Origin: Azohydromonas lata NBRC 102462
GTDB lineage: Bacteria > Pseudomonadota > Gammaproteobacteria > Burkholderiales > Burkholderiaceae_C
Direction: 5' to 3'
Length of the DNA: 45,286 nucleotides
Assembly: GCF_001571085.1 (NCBI RefSeq)
Contig: NZ_BCTC01000052.1
Coordinates: 1 to 45,286, forward strand
Shown here: in pieces, positions 27,155-35,529 of the stretch
Numbering within the stretch: the first letter of the stretch is position 1
Layout of the letters: each line of letters begins with the position of its first letter
Made by a program: the position numbers and the translations under genes
The notes under the pieces: model-generated
What the model was told of the DNA's origin: nothing
The model's database searches: none
Seen by the model: the letters and a program-made list of their open reading frames with translations, nothing else

Positions 27155-27745
27155 ATGCCGCTCACCCTTGCCGCCGCCTGCCACAGCGAACTGCTGATCC
27201 AGAAGAGCCGCTTCATCGGCTGCGTCGAGCCCGTGCCGGACCGCGCCGCGGCGCTGGTGCGCGTGGCCGGGCTGCGCGCGCTGCACCCCACGGCCACGCA
27301 CGTGTGCTGGGCACTGCTGGCCGGCGGCCAGTCCGCCGCGGTGGACGACGGCGAGCCCGGCGGCACGGCCGGCCGCCCCATGCTGGAAGTGCTGCGCAGG
27401 CAACAGCTCGAAGGCGTGCTGGCCACCGTGGTGCGCTACTTCGGCGGCGTGAAGCTGGGCGCCGGCGGCCTGGTGCGCGCCTACACCGACAGCGTCGCCC
27501 AAGCCCTGCTGCAGGCCGAGAAGGTGCAGCTGCAGCGCCTGCAGGCCCTGCGCTGCACCGTGCCCTACGCGCTGGAAGGCCTGCTGCGCCGCGAAATCGA
27601 GGCCGCCGGCTTCAACTTGGGCGAAGTCGCCCACGGCAGCCTGGTGCAGCTCAGCTTCAGCGGCCCCGAGGACCGCACCGCCGCCTTCGTCGCCCGCATC
27701 AACGAGATGGGCCAGGGCAAGGTGGGCTGGCTGCGGGCCGATTGA
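27155..27745 (+). CDS. YigZ/IMPACT family protein
   Basis: The 196-residue protein has the UPF0029 domain with KSRFIGCVEPV near residue 18 and the hallmark DDGEPGGTAGRPMLEVL near residue 65, then VVRYFGGVKLGAGGLVRAY. The C-terminal part is the second ferredoxin-like domain. Bacterial YigZ binds nucleic acids or ribosomes in structural studies; eukaryotic IMPACT regulates Gcn2. Its cellular role in bacteria remains unclear. ATG 27155 agrees with family length. Confidence 0.92.
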   Translation: MPLTLAAACHSELLIQKSRFIGCVEPVPDRAAALVRVAGLRALHPTATHVCWALLAGGQSAAVDDGEPGGTAGRPMLEVLRRQQLEGVLATVVRYFGGVKLGAGGLVRAYTDSVAQALLQAEKVQLQRLQALRCTVPYALEGLLRREIEAAGFNLGEVAHGSLVQLSFSGPEDRTAAFVARINEMGQGKVGWLRAD

Positions 27746-27761
27746 CCCGCGGGCCGCGGGC

Positions 27762-28067
27762 TCAGTACTGCCCGCGCCGCGATTCCTCGGTGTGCCCCTG
27801 GCGGTCGGCGCCGCCGCTGCCGGAGCGCATGGGCGGGCCCTTGGGCTCGCCGGCAGCGGGCGCCCCGGCCGTGCCGCCAGCGCCGCCTACACGGGCCTCG
27901 GCCAGCCAGTCCGAGCTTTGCGTGGTGCCGTCGCCCGCGCCGCTGCTGCCTTGCGCGGTATTGCCCACGGCGCTCGTGGTATCGGGCACGGCCTTGCCCG
28001 CGGGCCCCGGCGTGCCGTTGGGCGGCGTCTCGCCGGGCGGGTTGGCAATGGTGTCGGACTTGATCAT
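27762..28067 (-). CDS. Small Gly/Pro/Ser-rich disordered protein
   Basis: The 101-residue product starts MIKSDTIANPPGETPPNG with AGGAG upstream of ATG 28067, and is made almost entirely of Gly, Pro, Ser, Ala, Thr and charged residues. It has no signal peptide, membrane span or domain and should be intrinsically disordered. It diverges from the LacI-type gene and converges on yigZ. An ATG at 28106 in the same frame lacks a good ribosome site. Function unknown. Confidence 0.55.
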   Translation of the reverse strand: MIKSDTIANPPGETPPNGTPGPAGKAVPDTTSAVGNTAQGSSGAGDGTTQSSDWLAEARVGGAGGTAGAPAAGEPKGPPMRSGSGGADRQGHTEESRRGQY

Positions 28068-28130
28068 GGCAACTCCTGTGGTTGCCCCCTGGGCGGCAAG
28101 CCCCATGCCGTGCGGCGGGGCAGGGGAGGT

Positions 28131-28142
28131 GGTAGCGCTGCC
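28131..28142. promoter_or_regulatory. Imperfect LacI-type operator upstream of the regulator gene
   Basis: GGTAGCGCTGCC differs by one base from the perfect palindrome found twice before the solute-binding gene. It lies 33-44 bases before the regulator ATG, a position fitting autoregulation. Confidence 0.6.
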
Positions 28143-28174
28143 ATCGGCTGCGGCGCGCGGCGCACAATCCCGCC

Positions 28175-29203
28175 ATGGACGACACGACGAGCACTCCCCG
28201 CAAGCGCCGCGGCGGCGGGGGCATCACCCTGGGCGACGTGGCCCGCCTCGCGGGCGTGGCGCCCATCACCGCCTCGCGCGCCCTGAACACGCCCGCGCAG
28301 GTGTCGCCGCAGGTGCTGCAGCGCGTGCGCGAGGCCGTGCAGCGCACGGGCTACGTGCCCAACCTGCTGGCCGGCGGCCTGGCCTCGCGGCGCAGCCGGC
28401 TGGTGGCGGCCGTCGTTCCCTCCATCGCCGGCCCGGTGTTCCTGGAGACGGTGCAGGCCCTCACCGAGGCCCTGGCCGACAAGGGCTACCAGCTCATGCT
28501 GGGCCAGAGCGGCTACGACGGCGCGCGCGAGGACGAACTGCTCGAACAGATCCTGGGCCGCCGCCCCGACGGGCTGGTGCTCACCGGCGTCATGCACTCG
28601 CCCCAGGCGCGCCGGCGCCTGCAGGCCAGCGGCCTGCCGGTGGTGGAGACCTGGGATTTCACGAGCTCGCCCGTGGACATGCTGGTGGGCTTCTCGCACG
28701 AGGCCGCCGCCGCCGCCATGGCCGACCACCTCGTGTCGCGCGGCTACCGGCGCCTGGCCGTGCTGGGCGGCGACGACGCGCGCGCCCTGCGCCGCCAGCG
28801 CGGCTTCGTCGAGCGGGCCCGCGCGCTGGGCTGCGGCGAGGTGCCCGCGCTGGCGCTGCCCGCGCCCACGGGCGTGCCGGAAGGCCGCGCCGGCCTGCAC
28901 CGGCTGCTGGCGCAGGCGCCGCAGACGCAGGCCGTGTTCTGCGCCTCCGACGCGCTGGCCCTGGGCGCCCTGGCCGAGGCGCAGTCCCGCGGCTTGCGCG
29001 TGCCGCAGGACCTCGCCCTGGCCGGCTTCGGCGACATGCCCTTCGCCGCCTCCCTGCACCCGGCCCTGACCACCGTGCGCATAGACGGCACCGCCATAGG
29101 CCGGCATGCGGCGCGCTTCATCGTGGAGCGCGTGGAGGGGCGCGAGGTGGGGGAAAAAGTGATCGACGTGGGCTTCAGCGTGGTGCAGCGAGAGAGCACC
29201 TGA
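28175..29203 (+). CDS. LacI/GntR-type (LacI family) transcriptional regulator
   Basis: The 342-residue protein has an N-terminal helix-turn-helix (ITLGDVARLAGVAPITASRA, residues 17-36), the LacI hinge region (TGYVPNLLAGGLASRRS) and a periplasmic-binding-protein-like sensor domain. The helix-turn-helix and overall plan are nearest the GntR/IdnR-like members that sense sugar acids. Perfect palindromes GGTAGCGCTACC lie directly downstream in front of the solute-binding and glucarate dehydratase genes, so these are the likely targets, with a glucarate-type compound as a probable inducer. The start at 28175 is the only ATG placed before the DNA-binding domain. Confidence 0.93.
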   Translation: MDDTTSTPRKRRGGGGITLGDVARLAGVAPITASRALNTPAQVSPQVLQRVREAVQRTGYVPNLLAGGLASRRSRLVAAVVPSIAGPVFLETVQALTEALADKGYQLMLGQSGYDGAREDELLEQILGRRPDGLVLTGVMHSPQARRRLQASGLPVVETWDFTSSPVDMLVGFSHEAAAAAMADHLVSRGYRRLAVLGGDDARALRRQRGFVERARALGCGEVPALALPAPTGVPEGRAGLHRLLAQAPQTQAVFCASDALALGALAEAQSRGLRVPQDLALAGFGDMPFAASLHPALTTVRIDGTAIGRHAARFIVERVEGREVGEKVIDVGFSVVQREST

Positions 29204-29253
29204 GGCTGTCTCAAGACCCTGCGCAGGGGTAAACCCGAGCACGAATCCAATTC

Positions 29254-29265
29254 GGTAGCGCTACC
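29254..29265. promoter_or_regulatory. Perfect LacI-type operator (copy 1)
   Basis: GGTAGCGCTACC is a perfect 12-bp palindrome with the central CG step of LacI-family operators. Its centre is 27 bases from that of the second copy, which is about two and a half helical turns, so the two sites would lie on different faces of the DNA. Confidence 0.75.
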
Positions 29266-29280
29266 ATCGTGCCTTCATTT

Positions 29281-29292
29281 GGTAGCGCTACC
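29281..29292. promoter_or_regulatory. Perfect LacI-type operator (copy 2)
   Basis: This is identical to the copy at 29254. It ends 42 bases before the ATG of the solute-binding protein, where it could overlap the transcription start. Confidence 0.75.
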
Positions 29293-29334
29293 GTTTGGAT
29301 TCCACCGGCAGCCGCAGCATCAGAAAGCCCCGCC

Positions 29335-30309
29335 ATGAAGTACACGCGCCGCACCCTGCTTGCCCTGACCCTGGCCGCCGCCGCCTGTGGTGCCGTGCAG
29401 GCGCAGGGCTATCCCAGCAAACCCATCACCTGGGTCGTCCCGTTCGCCCCGGGCGGCTCCACCGACGTGGTGGCGCGCACCGTGGCGCAGCACCTGCAGG
29501 CCGCGCTCAAGCAGGGCGTGGTGGTGGACAACCGGGCCGGCGCGGGCGGCGTGATCGGGGTCTCGGCCGTGGTCAAGGCCGCGCCGGACGGCTACACGCT
29601 GATCGGCGGGACCATCAGCACCCATGCCATCAACGCCTCGCTCTACAAGAACCTGCCCTACGACCCGGTCAAGGACTTCGAGCCCATCAGCCTCATCGCC
29701 TACGTGCCCAATGCGCTGATGGTGAATGCCGGCCTGGGCGTGAGCTCCGTGCAGGAGCTTGTCGCCTGGATCAAGGCCCATCCCAAGGAAGCGTCCTATG
29801 CCTCTTCCGGTGCCGGCACCTCCACGCACCTGACCGGCGCGCTGCTGGCCGACACCTTGGGCGTGCCCATGCAGCACGTGCCTTACAAGGGCAGCCCGCA
29901 GGCGCTGCAGGACGTGGTGGCCGGCAACGTGCCCTTCCTCTTCGACCAGCTCACCGCCGGCCTGCCCCTGGCCAAGGGCGGCAAGCTCAAGGTGCTGGCC
30001 GTGACCTCGCAGAAGCGCAACGTGCTCGCGCCGGACGTGCCCACCATGGTCGAGGCCGGCATGCCCGGCTTCAACCTCGTTTCCTGGCAGGCCGTGTACG
30101 CGCCCAAGGGCACGCCCAAGGAGATCACCCAGCGCCTGGCGACCGAAATCGCCAAGGTGCTGCAGATGCCGGAAGTGAAAACCAAGCTGGAGCAGCAGTT
30201 CGGCATGGAAGTCGTGGGCGGCGGCCCCGAGCAGCTCGCCGCGCTGATGCGCACCGACATCCCGCGCCTGGGCGCGCTGGTCAAGAAGACCGGCGCCAGC
30301 GCCGAGTGA
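29335..30309 (+). CDS. Bug-family (TctC-like) periplasmic solute-binding protein
   Basis: This 324-residue extracytoplasmic binding protein belongs to the tripartite tricarboxylate transporter group. The signal peptide is MKYTRRTLLALTLAAAACGA, cleaved near VQAQG. The family motifs are YPSKPITWVVPFAPGGSTD, DNRAGAGGVIGVSAVVKA and YASSGAGTSTHLTG. The membrane partners TctA/TctB are not in the window, as is common for the many orphan Bug genes of Burkholderiales. Placement between LacI-type operators and glucarate dehydratase suggests a sugar-acid ligand (inference). Confidence 0.93.
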   Translation: MKYTRRTLLALTLAAAACGAVQAQGYPSKPITWVVPFAPGGSTDVVARTVAQHLQAALKQGVVVDNRAGAGGVIGVSAVVKAAPDGYTLIGGTISTHAINASLYKNLPYDPVKDFEPISLIAYVPNALMVNAGLGVSSVQELVAWIKAHPKEASYASSGAGTSTHLTGALLADTLGVPMQHVPYKGSPQALQDVVAGNVPFLFDQLTAGLPLAKGGKLKVLAVTSQKRNVLAPDVPTMVEAGMPGFNLVSWQAVYAPKGTPKEITQRLATEIAKVLQMPEVKTKLEQQFGMEVVGGGPEQLAALMRTDIPRLGALVKKTGASAE

Positions 30310-30354
30310 CGCGCCTCCCGGCTGCTCCTTTCGCCCAACGCTGAAACAAAGCCT

Positions 30355-30436
30355 CGTCATGCCCGCGAAAGCGGGCATCCACGCCGGCCGGGATGCCGCC
30401 CGGTGTTCGTGGACACCCGCTTCCGCGGGTGTGACG
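30355..30436. repeat. Paired dispersed palindromic repeat
   Basis: The left arm (30355-30383) is identical to the 29-base core arm of the nirN element. The right arm (30408-30436) is inverted and differs at five positions, four of which are paired changes (ATGCCCGC/GCGGGCAT to ACACCCGC/GCGGGTGT) that keep the internal stem. It lies in the gap between the Bug gene and glucarate dehydratase. Confidence 0.8.
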
Positions 30437-30477
30437 GCGGGGCTTCAGCGGCCTCAACCAACATTTTTGAACACCCC

Positions 30478-31776
30478 ATGAAGCACCGCGACAACCTGAT
30501 CCGCCACGTCCGCGTCACCCCCATCGCCTTCCGCGACGGCCCGCTGCTCAACGCCAGCGGCATCCACGAGCCCTGGGCGCTGCGCGCCATCGTGGAAATC
30601 GAGACCACGGACGGCCGCGTCGGCTTGGGCGAGACCTACGGCGACGAGCCCATGCTGCGCGCGCTGGACGTGGCCAAGCCGCTGCTGGAGGGCCTGTCGC
30701 CCTTCGATCTGAACGAGATGGAGCAGCGCGTGCGCGCCGCCTTCAAGCCCGCCGCCACGGCGGCGCTCAATGCCGGCGCGGTGGAATTCACCCTGGCCCC
30801 CGGCTCGCACACGGCCAAGAACGCGGCCAAGGTCACCAGCGCGCTGGAAGTGGCCCTGCTGGACCTGCAGGGCCAGCTGCTGAACGCCCCCATCGTGGAC
30901 CTGCTCGGCGGCGCCGTGCGCGACTCGGTGGCCTACAGCGCCTACCTCTTCTTCAAGTACGCCGAGCACGCGGACAAGCCTTACGCGCCGGACGCTTGGG
31001 GCGAGGGCCTCAGCCCCGCGCAGATGGTGGCGCAGGCGCAGCGCATGGTGGACCTCTACGGCTTCAAGAGCATCAAGGTCAAAGGCGGCGTGTTCGAGCC
31101 CGCGCACGAGATCGCCACCATCCGCGCCCTGCGCGAGGCCTTCCCCAAGCACCCGCTGCGCCTGGACCCCAACGCCAACTGGTCGCTGGCCACCAGCATC
31201 CAGGCCGCGCAGGAGCTGGACGAGCTGCTGGAGTACTACGAGGACCCGACGCCCACGCTGGAAGGCATGGCCGAGCTCTCCAGGCACTGCAAGTCCCCGC
31301 TGGCGACCAACATGGTGGTGACGACCATGGACGAGTTCCGCCGCAACGTGGAGCTGGGCTGCAAGACGAAGATCATCCTGTCCGACCACCATTACTGGGG
31401 CGGCCTGCGCGCCACGCAGGCGCTGGGCCGCATGTGCGAGGTGTTCGACCTGGGCCTCTCGATGCACAGCAACTCGCACCTGGGCATCAGCCTGATGGCC
31501 ATGACCCACGTGGCCGCCGCCGTGCCCAACGTCAGCTACGCCTGCGACACGCACTACCCGTGGCAAGAGGAAGAAGTGATTGCCGGCGGCCGCATCGCCT
31601 TCAAGGACGGCGCCGTGGCCGTGCCGACCAAGCCGGGCCTGGGCGTGGAGCTGGACCGCGAGGCCCTGGCCCGCCTGCACGAGCAGTACCTGGGCTGCGG
31701 CGTGCGCAACCGCGACGACCTCAAGCAGATGCGCAAGTACCAGCCGGACTTCAGCGGCAAGAGCCCGCGCTTCTGA
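30478..31776 (+). CDS. gudD: Glucarate dehydratase
   Basis: This enolase-superfamily enzyme dehydrates D-glucarate (and L-idarate) to 5-keto-4-deoxyglucarate. The 432-residue product has the mandelate racemase-type residues of the glucarate group: K200 and K202 in SIKVKGG, metal ligands D230 (with N232) and E255 in EYYEDP, D303 in ILSDHH and H330 in LSMHSNSHLG. ATG 30478 follows the repeat-containing gap. It lies downstream of the LacI-type regulator and Bug protein, forming a sugar-acid uptake and breakdown unit; the aldolase and reductase of the pathway are elsewhere. Confidence 0.94.
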   Translation: MKHRDNLIRHVRVTPIAFRDGPLLNASGIHEPWALRAIVEIETTDGRVGLGETYGDEPMLRALDVAKPLLEGLSPFDLNEMEQRVRAAFKPAATAALNAGAVEFTLAPGSHTAKNAAKVTSALEVALLDLQGQLLNAPIVDLLGGAVRDSVAYSAYLFFKYAEHADKPYAPDAWGEGLSPAQMVAQAQRMVDLYGFKSIKVKGGVFEPAHEIATIRALREAFPKHPLRLDPNANWSLATSIQAAQELDELLEYYEDPTPTLEGMAELSRHCKSPLATNMVVTTMDEFRRNVELGCKTKIILSDHHYWGGLRATQALGRMCEVFDLGLSMHSNSHLGISLMAMTHVAAAVPNVSYACDTHYPWQEEEVIAGGRIAFKDGAVAVPTKPGLGVELDREALARLHEQYLGCGVRNRDDLKQMRKYQPDFSGKSPRF

Positions 31777-31961
31777 GCCACCGGCCCGGTGGCAGGGGGG
31801 CACCACGCCCCACGCGGCACGCGGCTTGCCCAAGACGGGCGCCCGCCGCGCCGGTTTCCCATGAGCTGCCGCGGTGGACGTTTGCAGCGGCGGCCCGCGT
31901 CCAGTGATGTGCGTTGGGCCGGCCGTGCCGAACAAAACAAGCCTCTAGAGGACCATCCCGC

Positions 31962-32297
31962 ATGAATGCCAAGCACTTGCTGCCCGCCGCCCTGATCGCT
32001 TCCGCCTTCCTGACCGGCTGCGGCACCCTGGCCGGCAGCCCCGACCGCGCCGACGGCGCCCCGCACCGCACCGTGGGCGAGGCCGTGGACGACGCCAAGA
32101 TCGTCACCGAGCTCAAGGCCAAGTACGCCGCCGACAGCGACCTGAGCGCCCTCAAGATCAACGTCGATTCCACGCAAGGCTTCGTGCGCCTGCGCGGAGA
32201 GGTGAAAACCTTCGCCGCCCGCCAGAAGGCCGAGGCCATGGCGCGCGACATCAAGGGCGTCAAGTCGGTGGACAACCAGCTCATGATCACCGGCTGA
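31962..32297 (+). CDS. BON-domain lipoprotein
   Basis: The 111-residue protein has a lipoprotein signal with LTGC (Cys20) and one BON domain (VDDAKIVTELKAKYAAD ... INVDSTQGFVRLRGEV ... VKSVDNQLMITG), found in OsmY-like envelope proteins. AGAGGA stands upstream of ATG 31962. It should sit on the inner face of the outer membrane and probably helps keep the envelope stable under stress; single-BON lipoproteins are common in this order. Confidence 0.9.
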   Translation: MNAKHLLPAALIASAFLTGCGTLAGSPDRADGAPHRTVGEAVDDAKIVTELKAKYAADSDLSALKINVDSTQGFVRLRGEVKTFAARQKAEAMARDIKGVKSVDNQLMITG

Positions 32298-32340
32298 TTT
32301 CCGCTCCCCGCGCGGGCCGATGCCGGCCCGCTCTCTCCCG

Positions 32341-32367
32341 ACGGCGCCGCCATCGACGGCGCCGTTT
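32341..32367 (+). terminator. Candidate terminator after the BON lipoprotein gene
   Basis: The arms CGGCGCCG (32342-32349) and CGGCGCCG (32357-32364), itself self-complementary, form a GC-rich hairpin with a seven-base loop and are followed by only three T residues. Weak T-run, so moderate support only. Confidence 0.45.
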
Positions 32368-32453
32368 CGTTGGGGCGTCCGCAACGGAAGTCCTCAAGAT
32401 TTCCAGGCACCGGCCGTTACTTCCAAGCAACGAAAGTCCCTGGGAGGGGTGCC

Positions 32454-33599
32454 ATGAAGATCGCCAGTTCCAGCCTGCAAATGGCTTCCATGCATGCCGA
32501 AAGCCGTCAGACCGACGTGAAGGAGACGATGCAGGCGTGGAACGGCAACCGCCGCAGCACCCTCAGCCTGGAAGGCCACTACGCCAGTGCCGGCGTGGGC
32601 GTGGTAGCCAGCTCGGTGGAGATTTCGGAGGCCGGACGCCGCGCCGCCGCGCAGGCCGAGGCGCGGGCCTCCCTGCAGGAGGCGGCGCTGTCGGCCTCGG
32701 CCTCCGAGTCCACCGCGCCTGCGTCCGGCACGTCCGCGACGGAAGGCACCAGCGAGGAGGACGAGGACAACCTGCCGCCGCGCCTGAAGCTGATCAAGAG
32801 CGTGGTGGAGAAGGTGCTGGGCGAGTTCATACGCTTGGCCAATGCCCGCCCGCTTGAGGCCGCCCAGACCGCCCAGACCGCCCAGACCGCCCAGGCTGGC
32901 CAAGCCGCCCGCCGGCTCGACAACGCCACGGCCGTGGGCATGAGCTACGACAAGACCGTCACCCACACGGAAAGCGAGCAAATGCATTTCGAAGCCCAGG
33001 GCGTGGTGAAGACCGCCGACGGGCAGGAAATATCTTTCCAAGTGGCGCTGGACATGCAGCGCAGCTATTCCAGCTCGGAGAGCACGCATTTCCAGGTCGG
33101 CCAGGCGCCCAAAGACCCGCTGGTCATCACCTATCCCGGCCAAGTCCCGGAATTGACCGACACGAAATTCGATTTCGATCTGGACGGCGACGGCAGCAAG
33201 GAAAAAATCAATTTTGTAAAGTCGGGCAGCGGCTTCCTGGTTTTCGACAAGAACAACGACAACAAGGCCAACGACGGCAAGGAACTGTTCGGCACGAAAA
33301 CCGGCAACGGCTTTGCAGAATTGGCTGAACTGGACGTGGACAAAAATGGCTGGGTGGATGAGAACGACCCGGCCTTCAGCCAGTTGAAACTCTGGACCAA
33401 GGACGGAGCCGGCAAGGACCACCTGCAGGGTTTATTGGCGGCCAACATAGGCGCCATTTCCACGCAAAGCACGGCTGCGCCTTTCAAATTCAAGGATGCG
33501 AATAACGTGGAGCAGGGCGTGATGCGCCAGGCGGGGGTTTATTTGCAGGAGGACGGAAAAGGCGCGGGAACGGTGGCGCAGGTGGATTTGATGGTGTGA
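32454..33599 (+). CDS. EF-hand/dockerin-like repeat protein without signal peptide
   Basis: The 381-residue product has no signal peptide. Its N-terminal third is Ala/Ser/Glu-rich with a run of AQT repeats (about 137-147). The C-terminal third carries calcium-binding-like loops: FDFDLDGDGSKEKINF, FDKNNDNKANDGKELFG and LDVDKNGWVDENDPAF. This block (DxNxDGxINxGxELFG ... GNGFAELAxLDxNxNGWID) is found at the ends of RTX-type and other large exported calcium-binding proteins, here in a small stand-alone form that may be secreted by a non-Sec route such as type I secretion. GGGAGGGG lies upstream of ATG 32454. The 3' half is less GC-rich than neighbouring genes, hinting at transfer. Confidence 0.8.
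   Translation: MKIASSSLQMASMHAESRQTDVKETMQAWNGNRRSTLSLEGHYASAGVGVVASSVEISEAGRRAAAQAEARASLQEAALSASASESTAPASGTSATEGTSEEDEDNLPPRLKLIKSVVEKVLGEFIRLANARPLEAAQTAQTAQTAQAGQAARRLDNATAVGMSYDKTVTHTESEQMHFEAQGVVKTADGQEISFQVALDMQRSYSSSESTHFQVGQAPKDPLVITYPGQVPELTDTKFDFDLDGDGSKEKINFVKSGSGFLVFDKNNDNKANDGKELFGTKTGNGFAELAELDVDKNGWVDENDPAFSQLKLWTKDGAGKDHLQGLLAANIGAISTQSTAAPFKFKDANNVEQGVMRQAGVYLQEDGKGAGTVAQVDLMV
32862..32897 (+). repeat. Nine-base tandem repeat coding for AQT
   Basis: GCCCAGACC is present three times in perfect register (32862-32888) with a fourth diverged copy. It encodes an Ala-Gln-Thr run in the linker of the EF-hand-like protein and may vary in copy number by slippage. Confidence 0.85.
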
Positions 33600-33617
33600 G
33601 GGATTTGATGGCGGAAT

Positions 33618-33839
33618 TTATTCCGCCCTATCCAATGCCGCTCCGCCCGCCAGCGCCGCCAGGCAGGAAACACACAGGCAGCCCTCGAACCGCTGCCTCA
33701 ACGTCGCCTGCAATTCCGCACTCAATTGCACCGTCGTGCACGGGCAAGGCCCCGCGCCATTGACGCCGCAATGAAAACTCCCCCCGCAGCGTGGGCAGCG
33801 GTCGTCCAGCGGCGGGATATTCACGGCGGCGTCGTTCAT
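33618..33839 (-). CDS. Cysteine-rich CWC-type small protein
   Basis: The 73-residue product has CPRCGGSFHCG, CPCTTVQL and CLCVSCL, eight or so cysteines in the pattern of the cysteine-rich CWC family, probably a zinc- or metal-binding protein of unknown role. ATG 33839 lies five bases after the stop of the ligase gene, so it is the last gene of that minus-strand unit. It converges on the EF-hand-like gene. Confidence 0.8.
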   Translation of the reverse strand: MNDAAVNIPPLDDRCPRCGGSFHCGVNGAGPCPCTTVQLSAELQATLRQRFEGCLCVSCLAALAGGAALDRAE

Positions 33840-33844
33840 GGCGG

Positions 33845-35392
33845 TCAGGCAAAGAGCGTCTTGTATTGGTCGCGCAGCAGGTTCTTCTGCACCTTGCCCA
33901 TCGCATTGCGCGGCAGTTCAGGCGAAATGAAAACCTGCTTGGGCACCTTGAATCCCGCGATGCCGGCTTTCAGCTTGGCGATGACTTCGGCCGCATCCAG
34001 CGCCGCGCCGGCCGCGGGAATCACCACCGCCACCACCGCCTCGCCGAAATCCGGGTGCGGCACGCCGACCACCGCGCTTTCCGCCACGCCGGGAAAGTCG
34101 TTGATGAAACTCTCGACTTCGGCCGGGTAGACGTTGTAGCCGCCGGAAATGATCAAATCCTTGCTGCGGCCCACGATCACCACATAACCGTCGGCTTCGA
34201 TTTTCCCCACGTCGCCGGTCTTGAACCAGCCGTCGGCGGTGAATTCCTCTTTCGTCTTTTCCGGCATGCGCCAGTAGCCGGCGAACACGTTGGGGCCACG
34301 CACCTGGATATGGCCGATCTCGTTGGCCGGGCAGGGGTTGCCTGCGTCGTCCATCACGCGCACGCCCACGCCGGGCAGGGGCTGGCCGACGGTGCCGCCG
34401 CGGCGCTGGCCGTCCTGCGGCTTGCAGGGGTTGGAGGTCAGCATGGCCGTCTCGCTCATGCCGTAGCGCTCCAGGATGGTGTGACCGCTGCGCTGCTGCC
34501 ACTGCGTGAACGTGTCTATGAGCAGCGGGGCGGAGCCGGAGATGAACAGGCGCATGCGGCTGCAGGCCTCGCGCGTGAGCCCCGCGTCGGCCAGCAGGCG
34601 CACGTACAGCGTGGGCACGCCCATGAAGACGGTCGCCCGCGGCAGCAGCGACACGACCGTGCGCGGGTCGAACTTGTTGAGCCACAGCATCGTGCTGCCG
34701 TTGAGCAGCGCGCCGTGCGAGGCCACGAACAGGCCGTGCACGTGGAAGATGGGCAGTGCGTGGATGAGCACGTCGCCGGGCTGCCAGTCCCAGTAGTCCT
34801 TGAGCACCTGCGCGTTGCTCAGCAGGTTGCCGTGGCTGAGCATGGCGCCCTTGCTGCGGCCGGTGGTGCCGCTGGTGTAGAGGATGGCGGCCAGGTCGTC
34901 GGCGCCGCGCTCCACGGGCCTCTGCTCGTCGCTTTGCACCGACGCGCGCTGCAGCAGCGTGCCGTCGCGCTCCTCGCCCAAGGTGAACACGTGTTGGGCG
35001 CCCGCGTTGAAGGCCGTGCGGCTGACCCAGCCGAAGTTGCGCGGCGCGCACACCACCACGGCCGGCTCGGCATTGCCGATGAAGTACTCGACCTCGGCCG
35101 CCTGATAGGCGTTGTTCAGCGGCAGGTAGACCATGCCGGCGCGCAGCACGCCGAGGTAGAGCATCAGCGCCTCGACGCTCTTGTCCACCTGCACGGCCAC
35201 GCGCGGCGGCACGCCGTCGCTGCTGGCCGGGAGGTCCAGGCCCTGCAGCAGGTTGGCGATCATGGCGCTGCCGCGCTCGATGTCGCGCCAGGTGTAGTGC
35301 AGCGGGCCGCCGGGGGCGTCCAGCGCTTCGATGGCGCAGCGGTCCAGGTCGGCGGGAAAGCCCGCGCGCAGCGCGGCGTAGAGGTTGCTCAT
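33845..35392 (-). CDS. matB: Malonyl-CoA synthetase-like acyl-CoA ligase
   Basis: This 515-residue adenylate-forming enzyme resembles MatB, which activates malonate to malonyl-CoA with ATP. The ATP motif is ILYTSGTTGRSKGAMLSHGN (about 163-182), followed by ERYGMSETAM, the adenylation motif WFKTGDVG, and the hinge motif IVGRSKDLIISGGYNVYP with a C-terminal PRNAMGKVQKNLLR whose lysine completes the acyl-adenylate step. ATG 35392 gives the family's usual length. A Bug solute-binding gene lies upstream on the same strand, which fits uptake of a dicarboxylate such as malonate. Other acyl-CoA ligases with similar substrates cannot be excluded. Confidence 0.88.
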   Translation of the reverse strand: MSNLYAALRAGFPADLDRCAIEALDAPGGPLHYTWRDIERGSAMIANLLQGLDLPASSDGVPPRVAVQVDKSVEALMLYLGVLRAGMVYLPLNNAYQAAEVEYFIGNAEPAVVVCAPRNFGWVSRTAFNAGAQHVFTLGEERDGTLLQRASVQSDEQRPVERGADDLAAILYTSGTTGRSKGAMLSHGNLLSNAQVLKDYWDWQPGDVLIHALPIFHVHGLFVASHGALLNGSTMLWLNKFDPRTVVSLLPRATVFMGVPTLYVRLLADAGLTREACSRMRLFISGSAPLLIDTFTQWQQRSGHTILERYGMSETAMLTSNPCKPQDGQRRGGTVGQPLPGVGVRVMDDAGNPCPANEIGHIQVRGPNVFAGYWRMPEKTKEEFTADGWFKTGDVGKIEADGYVVIVGRSKDLIISGGYNVYPAEVESFINDFPGVAESAVVGVPHPDFGEAVVAVVIPAAGAALDAAEVIAKLKAGIAGFKVPKQVFISPELPRNAMGKVQKNLLRDQYKTLFA

Positions 35393-35529
35393 GGTCTGGA
35401 AAAACAGGTCTGGGGGCAGCGGGGACGGGCGCCTGTGGAGCGCCGGCCCGTCTCGGACGGCGAACTTGGCGAACCCGCGATCATGCCAAGCACCGCGCCG
35501 CGGCGGCCCGGCGGGGGCGGTTTGAACCA

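Noticed and set aside
31778-31792. CCACCGG/CCGGTGG hairpin after glucarate dehydratase as a terminator
   Set aside because: The stem is short with a one-base loop and no T-run, so it is not reported as a feature.
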